58,012 nt of DNA, taken from IMG/VR virus record IMGVR_UViG_3300031658_000009, positions 1 through 58,012 of that record. One strand, given 5' to 3'. Numbering within the stretch: the stretch's first letter is position 1; each line of letters opens with the position of its first letter. The position numbers and the translations under genes are program-made. Below the pieces are notes generated by a model. The model did no database searches. It was not told where the DNA came from and worked only from the letters and a program-made list of their open reading frames with translations. Origin of the DNA: a virus. Of this stretch, positions 17,727 to 24,550 are shown in pieces.

Positions 17727-18179
17727 ATGGAACTACGTGTAATAAGAATGTACAGTCAAGACGATTTTACTATCGGGGCATTGTATTTAGAGAATGAGAA
17801 CGGCAGAGAGTTTCTCTGTTTTACCCTTGAAGACGAACACCGTGATAAGAAGGTAAAAGGGGAGACAAGAATACCTAAGGGCAAATATCAAGTCACACTT
17901 AGAACAGTGGGAGGGTTTGATAAAAGATACGAGGGTAAGTTTCCTAAAATGCATAAAGGGATGTTATGGGTTAGAGATGTGCCAGGATTCGAATACATAC
18001 TAATACACATTGGGAACACTGACGAGAATACAGCAGGCTGTTTACTTGTTGGAGATTCCGCAGACATGAAGGGGATGATAGGAAGAAGTACAAACGCATA
18101 CAAGAACATATACCCACGGATATCCAATGAGTTACTTAAGGATAATGAGGTGTGGATCACTTACGAGGACTTTGCTTGA
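17727..18179 (+). CDS. DUF5675-like protein, possible cell-wall-active enzyme
   Basis: This is a 150-residue protein from ATG 17727 (MELRVIRMYSQDDFTIG). Start 17694 is rejected because it lies upstream of the promoter box. Family hallmarks are LCFTLEDEHRD, a 'GxTRIPxGxY' loop (GETRIPKGKYQVTLRT), and ILIHIGNTDENTAGCLLVGD near residue 110. The His...Gly-Cys arrangement recalls L,D-transpeptidase folds. Members of this uncharacterised family are common in phages of Bacteroidetes and often lie near lysis genes. No other endolysin candidate was found, so it is a tentative one. Confidence 0.6.
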   Translation: MELRVIRMYSQDDFTIGALYLENENGREFLCFTLEDEHRDKKVKGETRIPKGKYQVTLRTVGGFDKRYEGKFPKMHKGMLWVRDVPGFEYILIHIGNTDENTAGCLLVGDSADMKGMIGRSTNAYKNIYPRISNELLKDNEVWITYEDFA

Positions 18180-18960
18180 TTGAGTGTTTTATCCTATTGA
18201 CTTTGTCCTTTTTTTACTGTAACTTTGGCCTGAGCAGGAAGAAGGTACTTATGAGCATTAACATTTGATTCTTTAGCATCGCGACAAGAAGAATCACAAG
18301 TGGTTATCGAAACACTTGATTCAACTAAACTTACTTCCCTCAATCGACAGCCTCCGTATCAGGGCACCCCTTTTGTAAAAAATTTCACAAACGAGTATTC
18401 TATTTACAGAGGTAATAGTTACCCATCGTTACGCGATAGGTAGCGTATTTACAGCGTGTTCTAGCGCATGCATTTTGGTTGACAAAGCATTCTGTTGACG
18501 CGCTTTTTCTAGTGCGTTACATCCAAGAAAATCATTGAGTAATATTCAGGACGGGGATTATGTATATATGTACACGCCCGCACAAGGAAACCGAAACGGA
18601 TCTCCAGACCCCACGGGGGCATTAACGCGCGCTAATTCTTCCAGAATTCTGGCGTTTTACGTCGTCGTCACGGGCTCTCCCTTCGGGAGGGTCTTGGTCA
18701 GCGGTACCCCACAGCCAAACCAGTTCAGCATCCCCCTTGAAAAGGGGGCGGGAACAATCACCCCCCGAAACCTAGGCACATCATACAGGCCATGTGTTAA
18801 CCCTTACCAAGGGTGGCGCATACATACAGGCCGTGGTTATCATCGTGCACTCGTTGCTACGTAGTAGCCGATTCTATTTCCGAGGCCAATCAGAGGAGCC
18901 TTGCACGTACTTCGTGCGCATAATGTACGCTCCAAGTATTAACTTTTCATTAACACTTTT
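18180..18960 (+). ncRNA. Candidate large structured non-coding RNA region
   Basis: About 780 bases hold no convincing gene; a TTG-start frame at 18535-18864 exists but resembles no protein. Perfect or near-perfect hairpins crowd the second half: 18609-18619 (CCCC/GGGG), 18624-18656 (AACGC/GCGTT enclosing AATTCT/AGAATT), 18673-18693 (about 9 bp with a TTC loop), 18732-18748 (CCCCCTT/AAGGGGG), 18800-18814 (ACCCTT/AAGGGT), 18856-18868 (GCTAC/GTAGC) and 18903-18917 (GCACG/CGTGC). A 13-base direct repeat, CATACAGGCCrTG, flanks the ACCCTT hairpin (18782 and 18823). The GC content is visibly higher than in neighbouring genes. Large structured RNAs of unknown role are known in phages. Strand and boundaries are guesses. 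Confidence 0.4.
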
Positions 18961-18984
18961 CCGGGAAATGTCACCATAGATTTG
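18939..18984 (+). promoter_or_regulatory. Early promoter copy 1 with paired TTAAC boxes
   Basis: TTAAC at 18939-18943 and 18950-18954 lie 11 bases apart, followed by a TAGATTTG -7 box at 18977-18984. The layout and much of the intervening sequence recur at 20424-20469 and 21441-21486. The downstream start is ATG 19009. Confidence 0.6.
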
Positions 18985-19008
18985 CATCGAACCAAAACGA
19001 AAACGACG

Positions 19009-19389
19009 ATGAGTCAACACAACACAACCCCCGTGAAACTGCTGAAAGCAGTGCAAAACAAGATCGATAAGGCTTTAGCCTTGATTGAAATGGCTAAGGA
19101 GTACGATGTCGATACACCTTCAACGTATGATGGGAGCACGATGGAATCGTACATAGATATCACAGATATCAGGGTAAAGGGCAAATATGTTTATATCGAA
19201 GAAGCAGAGCATGGTATCCATGCATATGGCTTTGCCAAGCGCTACAATACGAATAAGGTAGGTGATTGGGATGCAGATGGATTGGCAGATTGTAAGTATC
19301 ATTTGAACCTTATATGTAGAACATATAGAAAAGCGATCAAGGCCAACTTTAAGGCACGGAATTACTACCCTACTAATGTAACACTTTAA
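19009..19389 (+). CDS. Early hypothetical protein, 126 aa
   Basis: From ATG 19009 (MSQHNTTPVKLLKAVQNKID). The longer start at 18982 is rejected because it overlaps the -7 box. The protein has an N-terminal amphipathic helix, then a beta-type middle (IDITDIRVKGKYVYIEEAEH) and a basic C-terminus (YRKAIKANFKARNYYP). The family is not recognised. As the first gene after early promoter 1, it is a candidate for host takeover. Confidence 0.6.
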   Translation: MSQHNTTPVKLLKAVQNKIDKALALIEMAKEYDVDTPSTYDGSTMESYIDITDIRVKGKYVYIEEAEHGIHAYGFAKRYNTNKVGDWDADGLADCKYHLNLICRTYRKAIKANFKARNYYPTNVTL

Positions 19390-19401
19390 ACTACGTTTAT
19401 T

Positions 19402-19578
19402 ATGCGAATTTATTCAAACATTGACCAAGCGAACTTCCATGCATTCTACGAGTTCTTTCAGAACCGCAAACATGCAGTTGCATTAGACCTATTCCATAGG
19501 TTTTATCGTGACCTAGACCATGAGCAGAAACATGTCGTAATGGCGTCCGTCGAAGCGGAAATGTTCAAGGGTATATAA
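19402..19578 (+). CDS. Small early protein, 58 aa
   Basis: An uninterrupted frame from ATG 19402 to TAA 19578 (MRIYSNIDQANFHAFYEFFQ ... EAEMFKGI). It is helical, rich in Phe and His, and has no recognised family. It lies 12 bases after the previous gene and runs in the same direction. Confidence 0.5.
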   Translation: MRIYSNIDQANFHAFYEFFQNRKHAVALDLFHRFYRDLDHEQKHVVMASVEAEMFKGI

Positions 19579-19617
19579 ATCATTAACCATCCCCTAAAGG
19601 GGAGCAAATCAAATTCT

Positions 19618-19965
19618 ATGAAAAGTTCAGTTAATTTTTACGATTTCAGCAATGCACTTAGTGGCCACTTCAGTTATGACGCTATGTTAGCGCTATTTGA
19701 TTACTACGAGGAAATGGAGGAGGACATGGGGCAGGAGATTGCCTTCGATCCCGTAGCAATACGCTGTGACTGGTCGGAGTACGTAAGCCTAAAGGCCGTG
19801 CAGGACGATTACCCAAGCATAGGCATTGAGAGCGTGGAGGACATCATGGACTACGGAAGCGTAGTTGTTTTGCCAAACGATAACTGGAGAGACTTCCTTA
19901 AGGAATTCCCGCAGTATTACGGCGAAGACTTTTGCAGTGCCGGTCTACTGGTCACCCAGTTCTAA
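19618..19965 (+). CDS. Conserved phage protein of unknown function, 115 aa
   Basis: The pattern ALFDYYEEMEEDMGQEIAFD, followed by 'PVAIRCDWSEY', is familiar from a widespread short phage protein family whose function is not known. It is strongly acidic. The upstream region is A/T-rich without a Shine-Dalgarno sequence (AAATCAAATTCT before ATG). Confidence 0.6.
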   Translation: MKSSVNFYDFSNALSGHFSYDAMLALFDYYEEMEEDMGQEIAFDPVAIRCDWSEYVSLKAVQDDYPSIGIESVEDIMDYGSVVVLPNDNWRDFLKEFPQYYGEDFCSAGLLVTQF

Positions 19966-19976
19966 GCAAGGGCATA

Positions 19977-20030
19977 AGGGTATAGCATGGAGCGCCGAAA
20001 GGTGAAGGATCGTTACCTTCTATATCCCCT
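19977..20030 (+). ncRNA. Three-way-junction RNA-like element 1
   Basis: The outer stem is GGGTATAG (19978-19985) with CTATATCCC (20020-20028), with one bulged T. Inside are a GNRA-capped hairpin, CGCC-GAAA-GGTG (about 19993-20004), and a hairpin GAAGG-loop-CCTTC (20004-20020) that abuts the 3' outer strand. It is followed by CCCCTAATTTAA, also seen after element 3, and lies directly before the gene at 20049. Confidence 0.45.
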
Positions 20031-20048
20031 AATTTAAAACCAGTTTCT

Positions 20049-20234
20049 ATGAAAAAAGGTGTTAAGGTAGCATGGCAGTACATGCTCAAAGGCGAACTTG
20101 TAACGGGTTCGATGCAGGTCAGCGAAGGCGCTGATGGTGTAGGTCATGTCGTGGTCAGAGACTGCGAAGGCGATCCGATCAACGGGTCTTGTGAGTATTC
20201 AGCCCTTGACGAGGGTATTCTTGGGGAGTTGTGA
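20049..20234 (+). CDS. Small early protein, 61 aa
   Basis: MKKGVKVAWQYMLKGELVTG, then an acidic, Gly-rich beta-type sequence. The family is not recognised. It follows RNA-like element 1 and its stop overlaps the next GTG start (GTGA). Confidence 0.5.
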   Translation: MKKGVKVAWQYMLKGELVTGSMQVSEGADGVGHVVVRDCEGDPINGSCEYSALDEGILGEL

Positions 20235-20389
20235 CCGAGTTGGAAAGACTCAAAAAGGCGCATTGCATTATGCGATCTGAGGCCATGCATAACGAGGATG
20301 AGCGGCGCTGCGCTATGGCGCTGCTTATCCAAGTGCATAGCAAGTACGGCACAACAAGCGTAGTAGCGATACGAGAGATTCTAAGGTAA
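20231..20389 (+). CDS. Small helical protein with GTG start, 52 aa
   Basis: The frame MTELERLKKAHCIMRSEAMH ... ILR runs from GTG 20231 to TAA 20389. The GTGA overlap with the previous stop suggests translational coupling. It is a predicted helical protein of unknown function. Confidence 0.4.
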   Translation: MTELERLKKAHCIMRSEAMHNEDERRCAMALLIQVHSKYGTTSVVAIREILR

Positions 20390-20423
20390 GTACCCTAAAG
20401 GGTAATAAATTAATTTAACGGCT

Positions 20424-20469
20424 TTAACATTTCATTAACGCAATACTTGGAAATATCGCCATTTATTTG
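20424..20469 (+). promoter_or_regulatory. Early promoter copy 2 with paired TTAAC boxes
   Basis: TTAAC at 20424-20428 and 20435-20439 (11-base spacing), then a TTTATTTG -7 box at 20462-20469 (one mismatch to TAnnTTTG). It shares TTTAACATTTCATTAACGC with copy 3. It drives the gene at 20503. Confidence 0.6.
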
Positions 20470-20502
20470 CACCAACAATATGAATTAATAAACGAATAGA
20501 TT

Positions 20503-20760
20503 ATGAATGCAAGACAATTGATTGATGGGCTTACCCATATAGCAAAGGACAATGGAGTTAATTTAGAAAACTTACAAGTAAACTATAGGTATGATTTTGA
20601 TTCAGATGTAGTTGAAAATGCTAGTTTTTTATTTTCTATTGGATTATCAGGAAAAACGGACTTACATAAAGTAGACTTTGTCTTTAAAGATTTGTTTGAT
20701 GAAGTGAATAATAACAGGCTAGAGAGCGTAGTCTTAACAACCCTATCCGATGAAAACTAA
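20503..20760 (+). CDS. Early hypothetical protein, 85 aa
   Basis: MNARQLIDGLTHIAKDNGVN, then acidic alpha/beta sequence. The family is not recognised. It is the first gene after promoter copy 2 and overlaps the next gene by 11 bases. Confidence 0.55.
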   Translation: MNARQLIDGLTHIAKDNGVNLENLQVNYRYDFDSDVVENASFLFSIGLSGKTDLHKVDFVFKDLFDEVNNNRLESVVLTTLSDEN

Positions 20761-21139
20761 TTTCCTAAGCCTACACGAGATAGGCATGACCAAGGCAATG
20801 ATCAGAAAACAGATCGACAGATTCGTTGATGAGATCAGCGTGGATGACGAGAGGATGGAGCAGGTCATGGATGCGTTAACGCTGTTAAACCAGCACGAAG
20901 ACAAGTACACGGCAACGGAGGCGGAAAACCTGCTCTCATGGTACATAACGTCACACGATGAATGTGTTGATGAAAACCAAGAGGGTTTTACCGGGCTTGA
21001 AGTTTACAGAGTAAAGAAGAAGATCGAAGGATACGATAAGGCCATGGATGCTATAGAGTGCATTCGAGGCGAGTGGATGAGCGGAGTTCATGGGTATTCA
21101 CTGGAGCATGATACGTATGAATCTTCAGTGCGAATTTAA
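20750..21139 (+). CDS. Early acidic helical protein, 129 aa
   Basis: Predominantly helical and acidic (DEISVDDERMEQVMDALTLL). No family is recognised. The start ATG 20750 lies inside the end of the previous gene, so the two are probably coupled. Confidence 0.55.
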   Translation: MKTNFLSLHEIGMTKAMIRKQIDRFVDEISVDDERMEQVMDALTLLNQHEDKYTATEAENLLSWYITSHDECVDENQEGFTGLEVYRVKKKIEGYDKAMDAIECIRGEWMSGVHGYSLEHDTYESSVRI

Positions 21140-21150
21140 ACGATAATTAT

Positions 21151-21315
21151 ATGGAACCGATACAGATTTGGAATGACTTTTTTAAGTGCCATCAAGATGA
21201 AAGGGCACATAACATGTTTGGTGTTTACTACTTCGAATGCAATGAGCACGAGCAGTTTATGGTACTGCATTCGGTAGATAACATGTATAGGCATTATATT
21301 GAGACGCAACATTAA
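21151..21315 (+). CDS. Small His-rich protein, 54 aa
   Basis: The frame from ATG 21151 to TAA 21315 reads MEPIQIWNDFFKCHQDERAH ... ETQH. It has several His, two Cys and many aromatics. It might bind a metal, but no motif is clear. It lies 11 bases after the previous stop. Confidence 0.45.
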   Translation: MEPIQIWNDFFKCHQDERAHNMFGVYYFECNEHEQFMVLHSVDNMYRHYIETQH

Positions 21316-21337
21316 GATCATGTAAGGGCTATGTCCT

Positions 21338-21424
21338 AGGGCACCGTAACAAGGCGAAAGGTTTTGGTTTGGTTTACGCTGTTGTTCTTATAGATTCACG
21401 ATCTATGGTGCCCTCTAAAGAGAA
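21338..21424 (+). ncRNA. Three-way-junction RNA-like element 2
   Basis: A perfect outer stem, AGGGCACC (21338-21345) with GGTGCCCT (21417-21424), encloses a GAAA-containing hairpin (about 21350-21367), a single-stranded GGTTTGGTT block, and hairpin ATAGAT-loop-ATCTAT (21400-21416) abutting the outer 3' strand. The centre is homologous to element 3, while both stems differ by compensating changes. It lies between the 21151 gene and promoter copy 3. Confidence 0.55.
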
Positions 21425-21440
21425 AAGTTTTTTATTCGCT

Positions 21441-21486
21441 TTAACATTTCATTAACGCATTATCTAAAATTGTCGCCGTTTGTTTG
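21441..21486 (+). promoter_or_regulatory. Early promoter copy 3 with paired TTAAC boxes
   Basis: TTAAC at 21441-21445 and 21452-21456, then TTTGTTTG (21479-21486) where copies 1 and 2 have the -7 box. The downstream start ATG 21506 is 20 bases away. Confidence 0.55.
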
Positions 21487-21505
21487 TGGCATAAATTATC
21501 GCTCT

Positions 21506-22213
21506 ATGAAAAATCGGATTGTTTGGAAAGAAGGTGAAAACATCTTCGTAGTACGTAAGGGGAAGACATCTAATGATAAGATATCAGATGGTAAGCCCTT
21601 AGTACAGACGTACACATTTAGCGAAAAGCAATGGGTATTGGCGAGTACATCGAAAGGCTTTGGCATGAAGAAGTTTTTCGCATTAGATGGCAGTAACTGC
21701 TTAGATTGTCCGTACTCGGGAAACCAAGGTAAAGGCGGATGCTATACCCATAAGTTTAACCAGTACGTCGGCTTTTTGTCCATGCTCAGAAGTATAAGCA
21801 TAGAAGACCTTACACCTTTGGATCGTGACAAACAACATGAGATCATAAAAATGTCATTCAATACATACGTAAGGTTTGGTACATATGGTGAACCATCGCT
21901 GTTGCCTATTTCATTGATCAACGGCATATCATATGTTGCAGATGGATGGACTGGTTATACTCACCAATGGGAGAAAAAATGGGCTAATGAATATAACAAA
22001 TGGTTTATGGCATCTACTCATGATGCGAAGGAACAACGCAAAGCCCGTACGATTGGCTTTAGAAGTTTTATTGCTACAACAATAGGAACGGAGAAGGCCG
22101 TAAGTTGCCCTGCATCTAAAGAGATGGACTACAAAAGTAACTGCGCCAAATGTGGGCTATGTAGTGGCATGTTAGGCAAGGGAACGAAGGACATTAAGAT
22201 TCTAGAACACTAA
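21506..22213 (+). CDS. Widespread Cys-motif phage protein of unknown function
   Basis: This is a 235-residue protein from ATG 21506 (MKNRIVWKEGENIFVV). Start 21470 overlaps the promoter. Conserved elements appear in family order: CLDCPYSGNQGKGGCYTHKF, VRFGTYGEPSLLP, a WTGYTHQW motif, a 'maSthd...A...GfRsF' region, and CPASKEMDYKSNCAKCGLCS near the C-terminus. The same motif series occurs in many unrelated phages, including actinobacteriophages (I recall it as DUF7227-like), with no established function. The paired Cys clusters suggest zinc or an iron-sulfur centre. It has its own early promoter, so it is probably made at once on infection. Confidence 0.7.
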   Translation: MKNRIVWKEGENIFVVRKGKTSNDKISDGKPLVQTYTFSEKQWVLASTSKGFGMKKFFALDGSNCLDCPYSGNQGKGGCYTHKFNQYVGFLSMLRSISIEDLTPLDRDKQHEIIKMSFNTYVRFGTYGEPSLLPISLINGISYVADGWTGYTHQWEKKWANEYNKWFMASTHDAKEQRKARTIGFRSFIATTIGTEKAVSCPASKEMDYKSNCAKCGLCSGMLGKGTKDIKILEH

Positions 22214-22256
22214 TTTAAACTAACATGGATGGTATTAACACTAAAATTTATAATTT

Positions 22257-22403
22257 ATGCTAAATCAAAACGACCCGTCATTTATGGCAGAGCAAAATGA
22301 ATTCTATTCCGACAAGTGCGGGTATTGTATGGAGTACGTTGGTCATGACGACGAATGTACGAACACGTTCTGCGATGGATATGATATAGAAACAAATATT
22401 TAA
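22257..22403 (+). CDS. Small zinc-ribbon-like protein, 48 aa
   Basis: The frame from ATG 22257 to TAA 22403 contains DKCGYCMEYVGHDDECTNTF, i.e. CxxC followed by His, Cys and Cys spacings that could form a zinc site. The stop overlaps the next start (TAATG). Confidence 0.5.
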   Translation: MLNQNDPSFMAEQNEFYSDKCGYCMEYVGHDDECTNTFCDGYDIETNI

Positions 22404-22666
22404 TGCTTATGGATACGAAAACTTATTGTGTTGCACACACATCAAACATGCAAGAAGACAATTACTTGTACGCTTTGGAATCAATGGAAGAAGCGCAGAA
22501 GGTGTTTAAAGGGGTGGTAACCCACATGAAGGAATACGCTACGGAAACATTAGAGGAGAGCGAAAAATCGTTTTATTGTGAAACGGACGAAACATACGAA
22601 CGATGTACAATATTCGTAATCGAGAAGCGAAGCCGAGCGAACGGCGCAATGGGAATATCTATGTAG
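22403..22666 (+). CDS. Early hypothetical protein, 87 aa
   Basis: MLMDTKTYCVAHTSNMQEDN, then an acidic helical region. A second ATG at 22409 is equally possible. The sequence AATGCTTATGGA at the start also occurs at the start of the gene at 22766. The family is not recognised. Confidence 0.5.
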   Translation: MLMDTKTYCVAHTSNMQEDNYLYALESMEEAQKVFKGVVTHMKEYATETLEESEKSFYCETDETYERCTIFVIEKRSRANGAMGISM

Positions 22667-22682
22667 GTACTCCTATGTACTT

Positions 22683-22753
22683 GGGGCATCATGTCAAGAC
22701 AATTGGTTTGGTTCATGTTGTTGACTCAGTAGGTTCGTGGCCTACGATGCCCC
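22683..22753 (+). ncRNA. Three-way-junction RNA-like element 3
   Basis: A perfect outer stem, GGGGCATC (22683-22690) with GATGCCCC (22746-22753), encloses the central sequence GGTTTGGTTCATGTTGTTG, homologous to element 2, and hairpin GTAGG-TTCGTGG-CCTAC (22729-22745) abutting the 3' outer strand. Relative to element 2 both helices have changed on both sides while pairing is preserved. It is followed by CCTAATTTAATTAATG, the start of the next gene. Confidence 0.55.
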
Positions 22754-22765
22754 CTAATTTAATTA

Positions 22766-23035
22766 ATGCTTATGGAGGATACAAAGGTGTACGTTAAAAG
22801 CGTAAGGTATTTTGAAACACGGAGAGGTTTAGGATACCAATGTAAAACCAATCACGGATTTGAGATTTGGAATGATGGAAGCGGGGGAAGTACCTACATA
22901 GATGGTGCGGGGGTAATGCCTAACAGCATTGTATACGAGATGTTACGAAAGCAATTCCCCGATGCGGACTTACATAGTTACGATATTGAAGAAGCCTTAG
23001 AAGGTTTAATTAATGAATATGAATCAGTTAAATAA
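22766..23035 (+). CDS. Early hypothetical protein, 89 aa
   Basis: MLMEDTKVYVKSVRYFETRR; ATG 22772 is an alternative start. Beta-type sequence with GFEIWNDGSGGSTYIDG in the middle and an acidic helical C-terminus. The family is not recognised. It follows RNA-like element 3 and overlaps the next gene by 23 bases. Confidence 0.5.
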   Translation: MLMEDTKVYVKSVRYFETRRGLGYQCKTNHGFEIWNDGSGGSTYIDGAGVMPNSIVYEMLRKQFPDADLHSYDIEEALEGLINEYESVK

Positions 23036-23222
23036 AATGGATGACATTATGATGGACGAATTTGTTACCTTTTGCAAGGAGAGTTGTGAACAACACCCAC
23101 ATTTTAGCGAAACGATCATGGACTATTTCGATTTAGCCATGGATGAGATGGAGCAAGGAGGATCTCAACAACACGAGATCGAACTTGCCGTTAATGATAT
23201 ACAAAGTGTATGTGGATTATGA
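23013..23222 (+). CDS. Small acidic helical protein, 69 aa
   Basis: Met- and Asp/Glu-rich (MDDIMMDEFVTFCKESCEQH). The family is unknown. It overlaps both neighbours in a tightly packed early operon. Confidence 0.5.
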   Translation: MNMNQLNKMDDIMMDEFVTFCKESCEQHPHFSETIMDYFDLAMDEMEQGGSQQHEIELAVNDIQSVCGL

Positions 23223-23428
23223 ACGAGCAATTAAGATTGATTAAAGAGATCACCTACAACGTACAGAATGCTTTAGACACTGCGGAATTGTTACACCATA
23301 GTTTTGAGGTACACAAACTGCGTATTGCTATAGAGAAGTTAGCGCTGTTAGAAGTAGATGTGAAGACTGATGTAACTATTGTTGAATTATGCATGAGGGA
23401 TTTATCCTATGCAGGAATAGAAAAATAA
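23219..23428 (+). CDS. Small helical protein, 69 aa
   Basis: ATG 23219 (MNEQLRLIKEITYNVQNALD) overlaps the previous TGA by 4 bases and is preferred to 23210. Entirely helical in appearance. No family is recognised. Confidence 0.5.
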   Translation: MNEQLRLIKEITYNVQNALDTAELLHHSFEVHKLRIAIEKLALLEVDVKTDVTIVELCMRDLSYAGIEK

Positions 23429-23433
23429 TAACT

Positions 23434-23571
23434 ATGATTAATAAAGACTTTGAACCCAAACGTAAACCTTCTATGCTTGTGGAGGCTGTAGCGTGGTTCT
23501 TTTTATACGCACCAATATTCACTTTCTTCTATTGCATTGTGCAGGGGATTAAATACTTGACTGGATCATGA
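23434..23571 (+). CDS. Small membrane protein, 45 aa
   Basis: From ATG 23434 (MINKDFEPKRKPSMLVEAVA) the protein has a charged N-terminus and one hydrophobic segment (AWFFLYAPIFTFFYCIV) ending in GS. It is probably an inner-membrane peptide made early. The role is unknown. Confidence 0.5.
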   Translation: MINKDFEPKRKPSMLVEAVAWFFLYAPIFTFFYCIVQGIKYLTGS

Positions 23572-23753
23572 TACGTAAATACAGACACATAAGGAATACA
23601 CAGAGGTTTATAGATATGTTGTTTATAGATCAGATCAATCTCACTATAGTTGCCAGTCGATTCGGATGGTCAGATGAGATACAGAATGAACTAACTAATT
23701 CAGCGCTGTTGATTCGTAAGTATCAACGTAGGCTAAGATTAATACGTATGTAA
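23568..23753 (+). CDS. Small basic helical protein, 61 aa
   Basis: Arg-rich (MIRKYRHIRNTQRFIDMLFI ... KYQRRLRLIRM) with a possible helix-turn-helix-like middle, TIVASRFGWSDEIQNEL. It overlaps both neighbours by 1-4 bases. It may bind nucleic acid. Confidence 0.45.
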   Translation: MIRKYRHIRNTQRFIDMLFIDQINLTIVASRFGWSDEIQNELTNSALLIRKYQRRLRLIRM

Positions 23754-23998
23754 TGGGGGAGTTTCAATTATACAAAAAGGTAGAGGGCATGAAGTATCCT
23801 CAAGAGGACTTGAATATTGAGCGTCATTGGCAACACATGATAACTTATGCGCTTCGTAAATACCAAAGCCCTAGGGAGGCATCAAAGCATCTAGGTATTA
23901 CAGCGAGGACTGTGTTTAGACTCATCAAGAGATACGATATTGATTGGAAAACACCAGACCTACAAGAACTTCCAGAGATAGAACTTTATGATCAATAA
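23753..23998 (+). CDS. Fis-type helix-turn-helix protein, 81 aa
   Basis: Residues about 30-65 (YALRKYQSPREASKHLGITA, then RTVFRLIKRYDI) match the Fis/NtrC C-terminal HTH pattern of an alanine-containing first helix, a 'LGIT' turn and a recognition helix 'RTVFRLIKRY'. No effector domain is present. It is a candidate transcription regulator or nucleoid-type protein of the early operon, with stop and start overlaps on both sides. Confidence 0.65.
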   Translation: MGEFQLYKKVEGMKYPQEDLNIERHWQHMITYALRKYQSPREASKHLGITARTVFRLIKRYDIDWKTPDLQELPEIELYDQ

Positions 23999-24512
23999 AA
24001 AACATATGAAAACTAATTATTTTTACGAGGTGCCGTGTACATATATATACGAGGTAGAGGCAAACTCAGAAGAGGAGGCAAGGAAACTGTTGATAATAGA
24101 TGGAGGTACCAAGATAAAGGGTGTTGCATCTGTATTTCAAGACGCATATCTAAATGCCAAGTTTATTGGGCAGGAAGAGATCGCTATAGTTTACCCATTT
24201 GAAAGAGGTGATACATATTATACAATCGAACAGACTGGAGCAGGGTATGAGGCTTGTGAATCTGTATGGGATGACGTAAGCGAGGCTCTGTATGACATGG
24301 ATCCTGAGTCAGTGTACTTCAAGAGTAAGGGAAATGCTTGGAAAGGTGTAAGACTTATAAATTCAATCGAGAAGTTCGACAAGTATTATGATAGATCAGA
24401 GGATTTTATTGCTTATGAAAGAGGTAGACAGCAACATAACGCTATTAGACTTCTTGCTGATGAATTAAATGAAGCAGGGTCTAATATAATTAACAAATAC
24501 CTTGTCTATTAA
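23988..24512 (+). CDS. Hypothetical protein, 174 aa
   Basis: The N-terminal part (YEVPCTYIYEVEANSEEEAR) resembles short phage domains in which a beta hairpin is followed by 'AxSxEEA'. The rest is acidic alpha/beta. ATG 24006 (MKTNYFYEV) is an alternative and perhaps better start. Function is unknown. Confidence 0.55.
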   Translation: MINKKHMKTNYFYEVPCTYIYEVEANSEEEARKLLIIDGGTKIKGVASVFQDAYLNAKFIGQEEIAIVYPFERGDTYYTIEQTGAGYEACESVWDDVSEALYDMDPESVYFKSKGNAWKGVRLINSIEKFDKYYDRSEDFIAYERGRQQHNAIRLLADELNEAGSNIINKYLVY

Positions 24513-24550
24513 CATTATATTGTTTATTATTGTATCAAACAAATTTACAT

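Noticed and set aside
18300-18534. Prophage attachment site or integrase region
   Set aside because: No integrase or recombinase gene was recognised anywhere in the window, and the only direct repeats here (TTGAC pair near 18480-18497) are short.
18535-18864. TTG-start frame of 109 residues
   Set aside because: Unusual start, composition unlike neighbours and no recognisable pattern, and it lies across many strong hairpins. Structured RNA is the better explanation, though it is not excluded.
21136-21321. Minus-strand 61-residue frame
   Set aside because: It lies opposite the plausible 54-residue plus-strand gene at 21151-21315 in a region transcribed rightward, with no promoter of its own.
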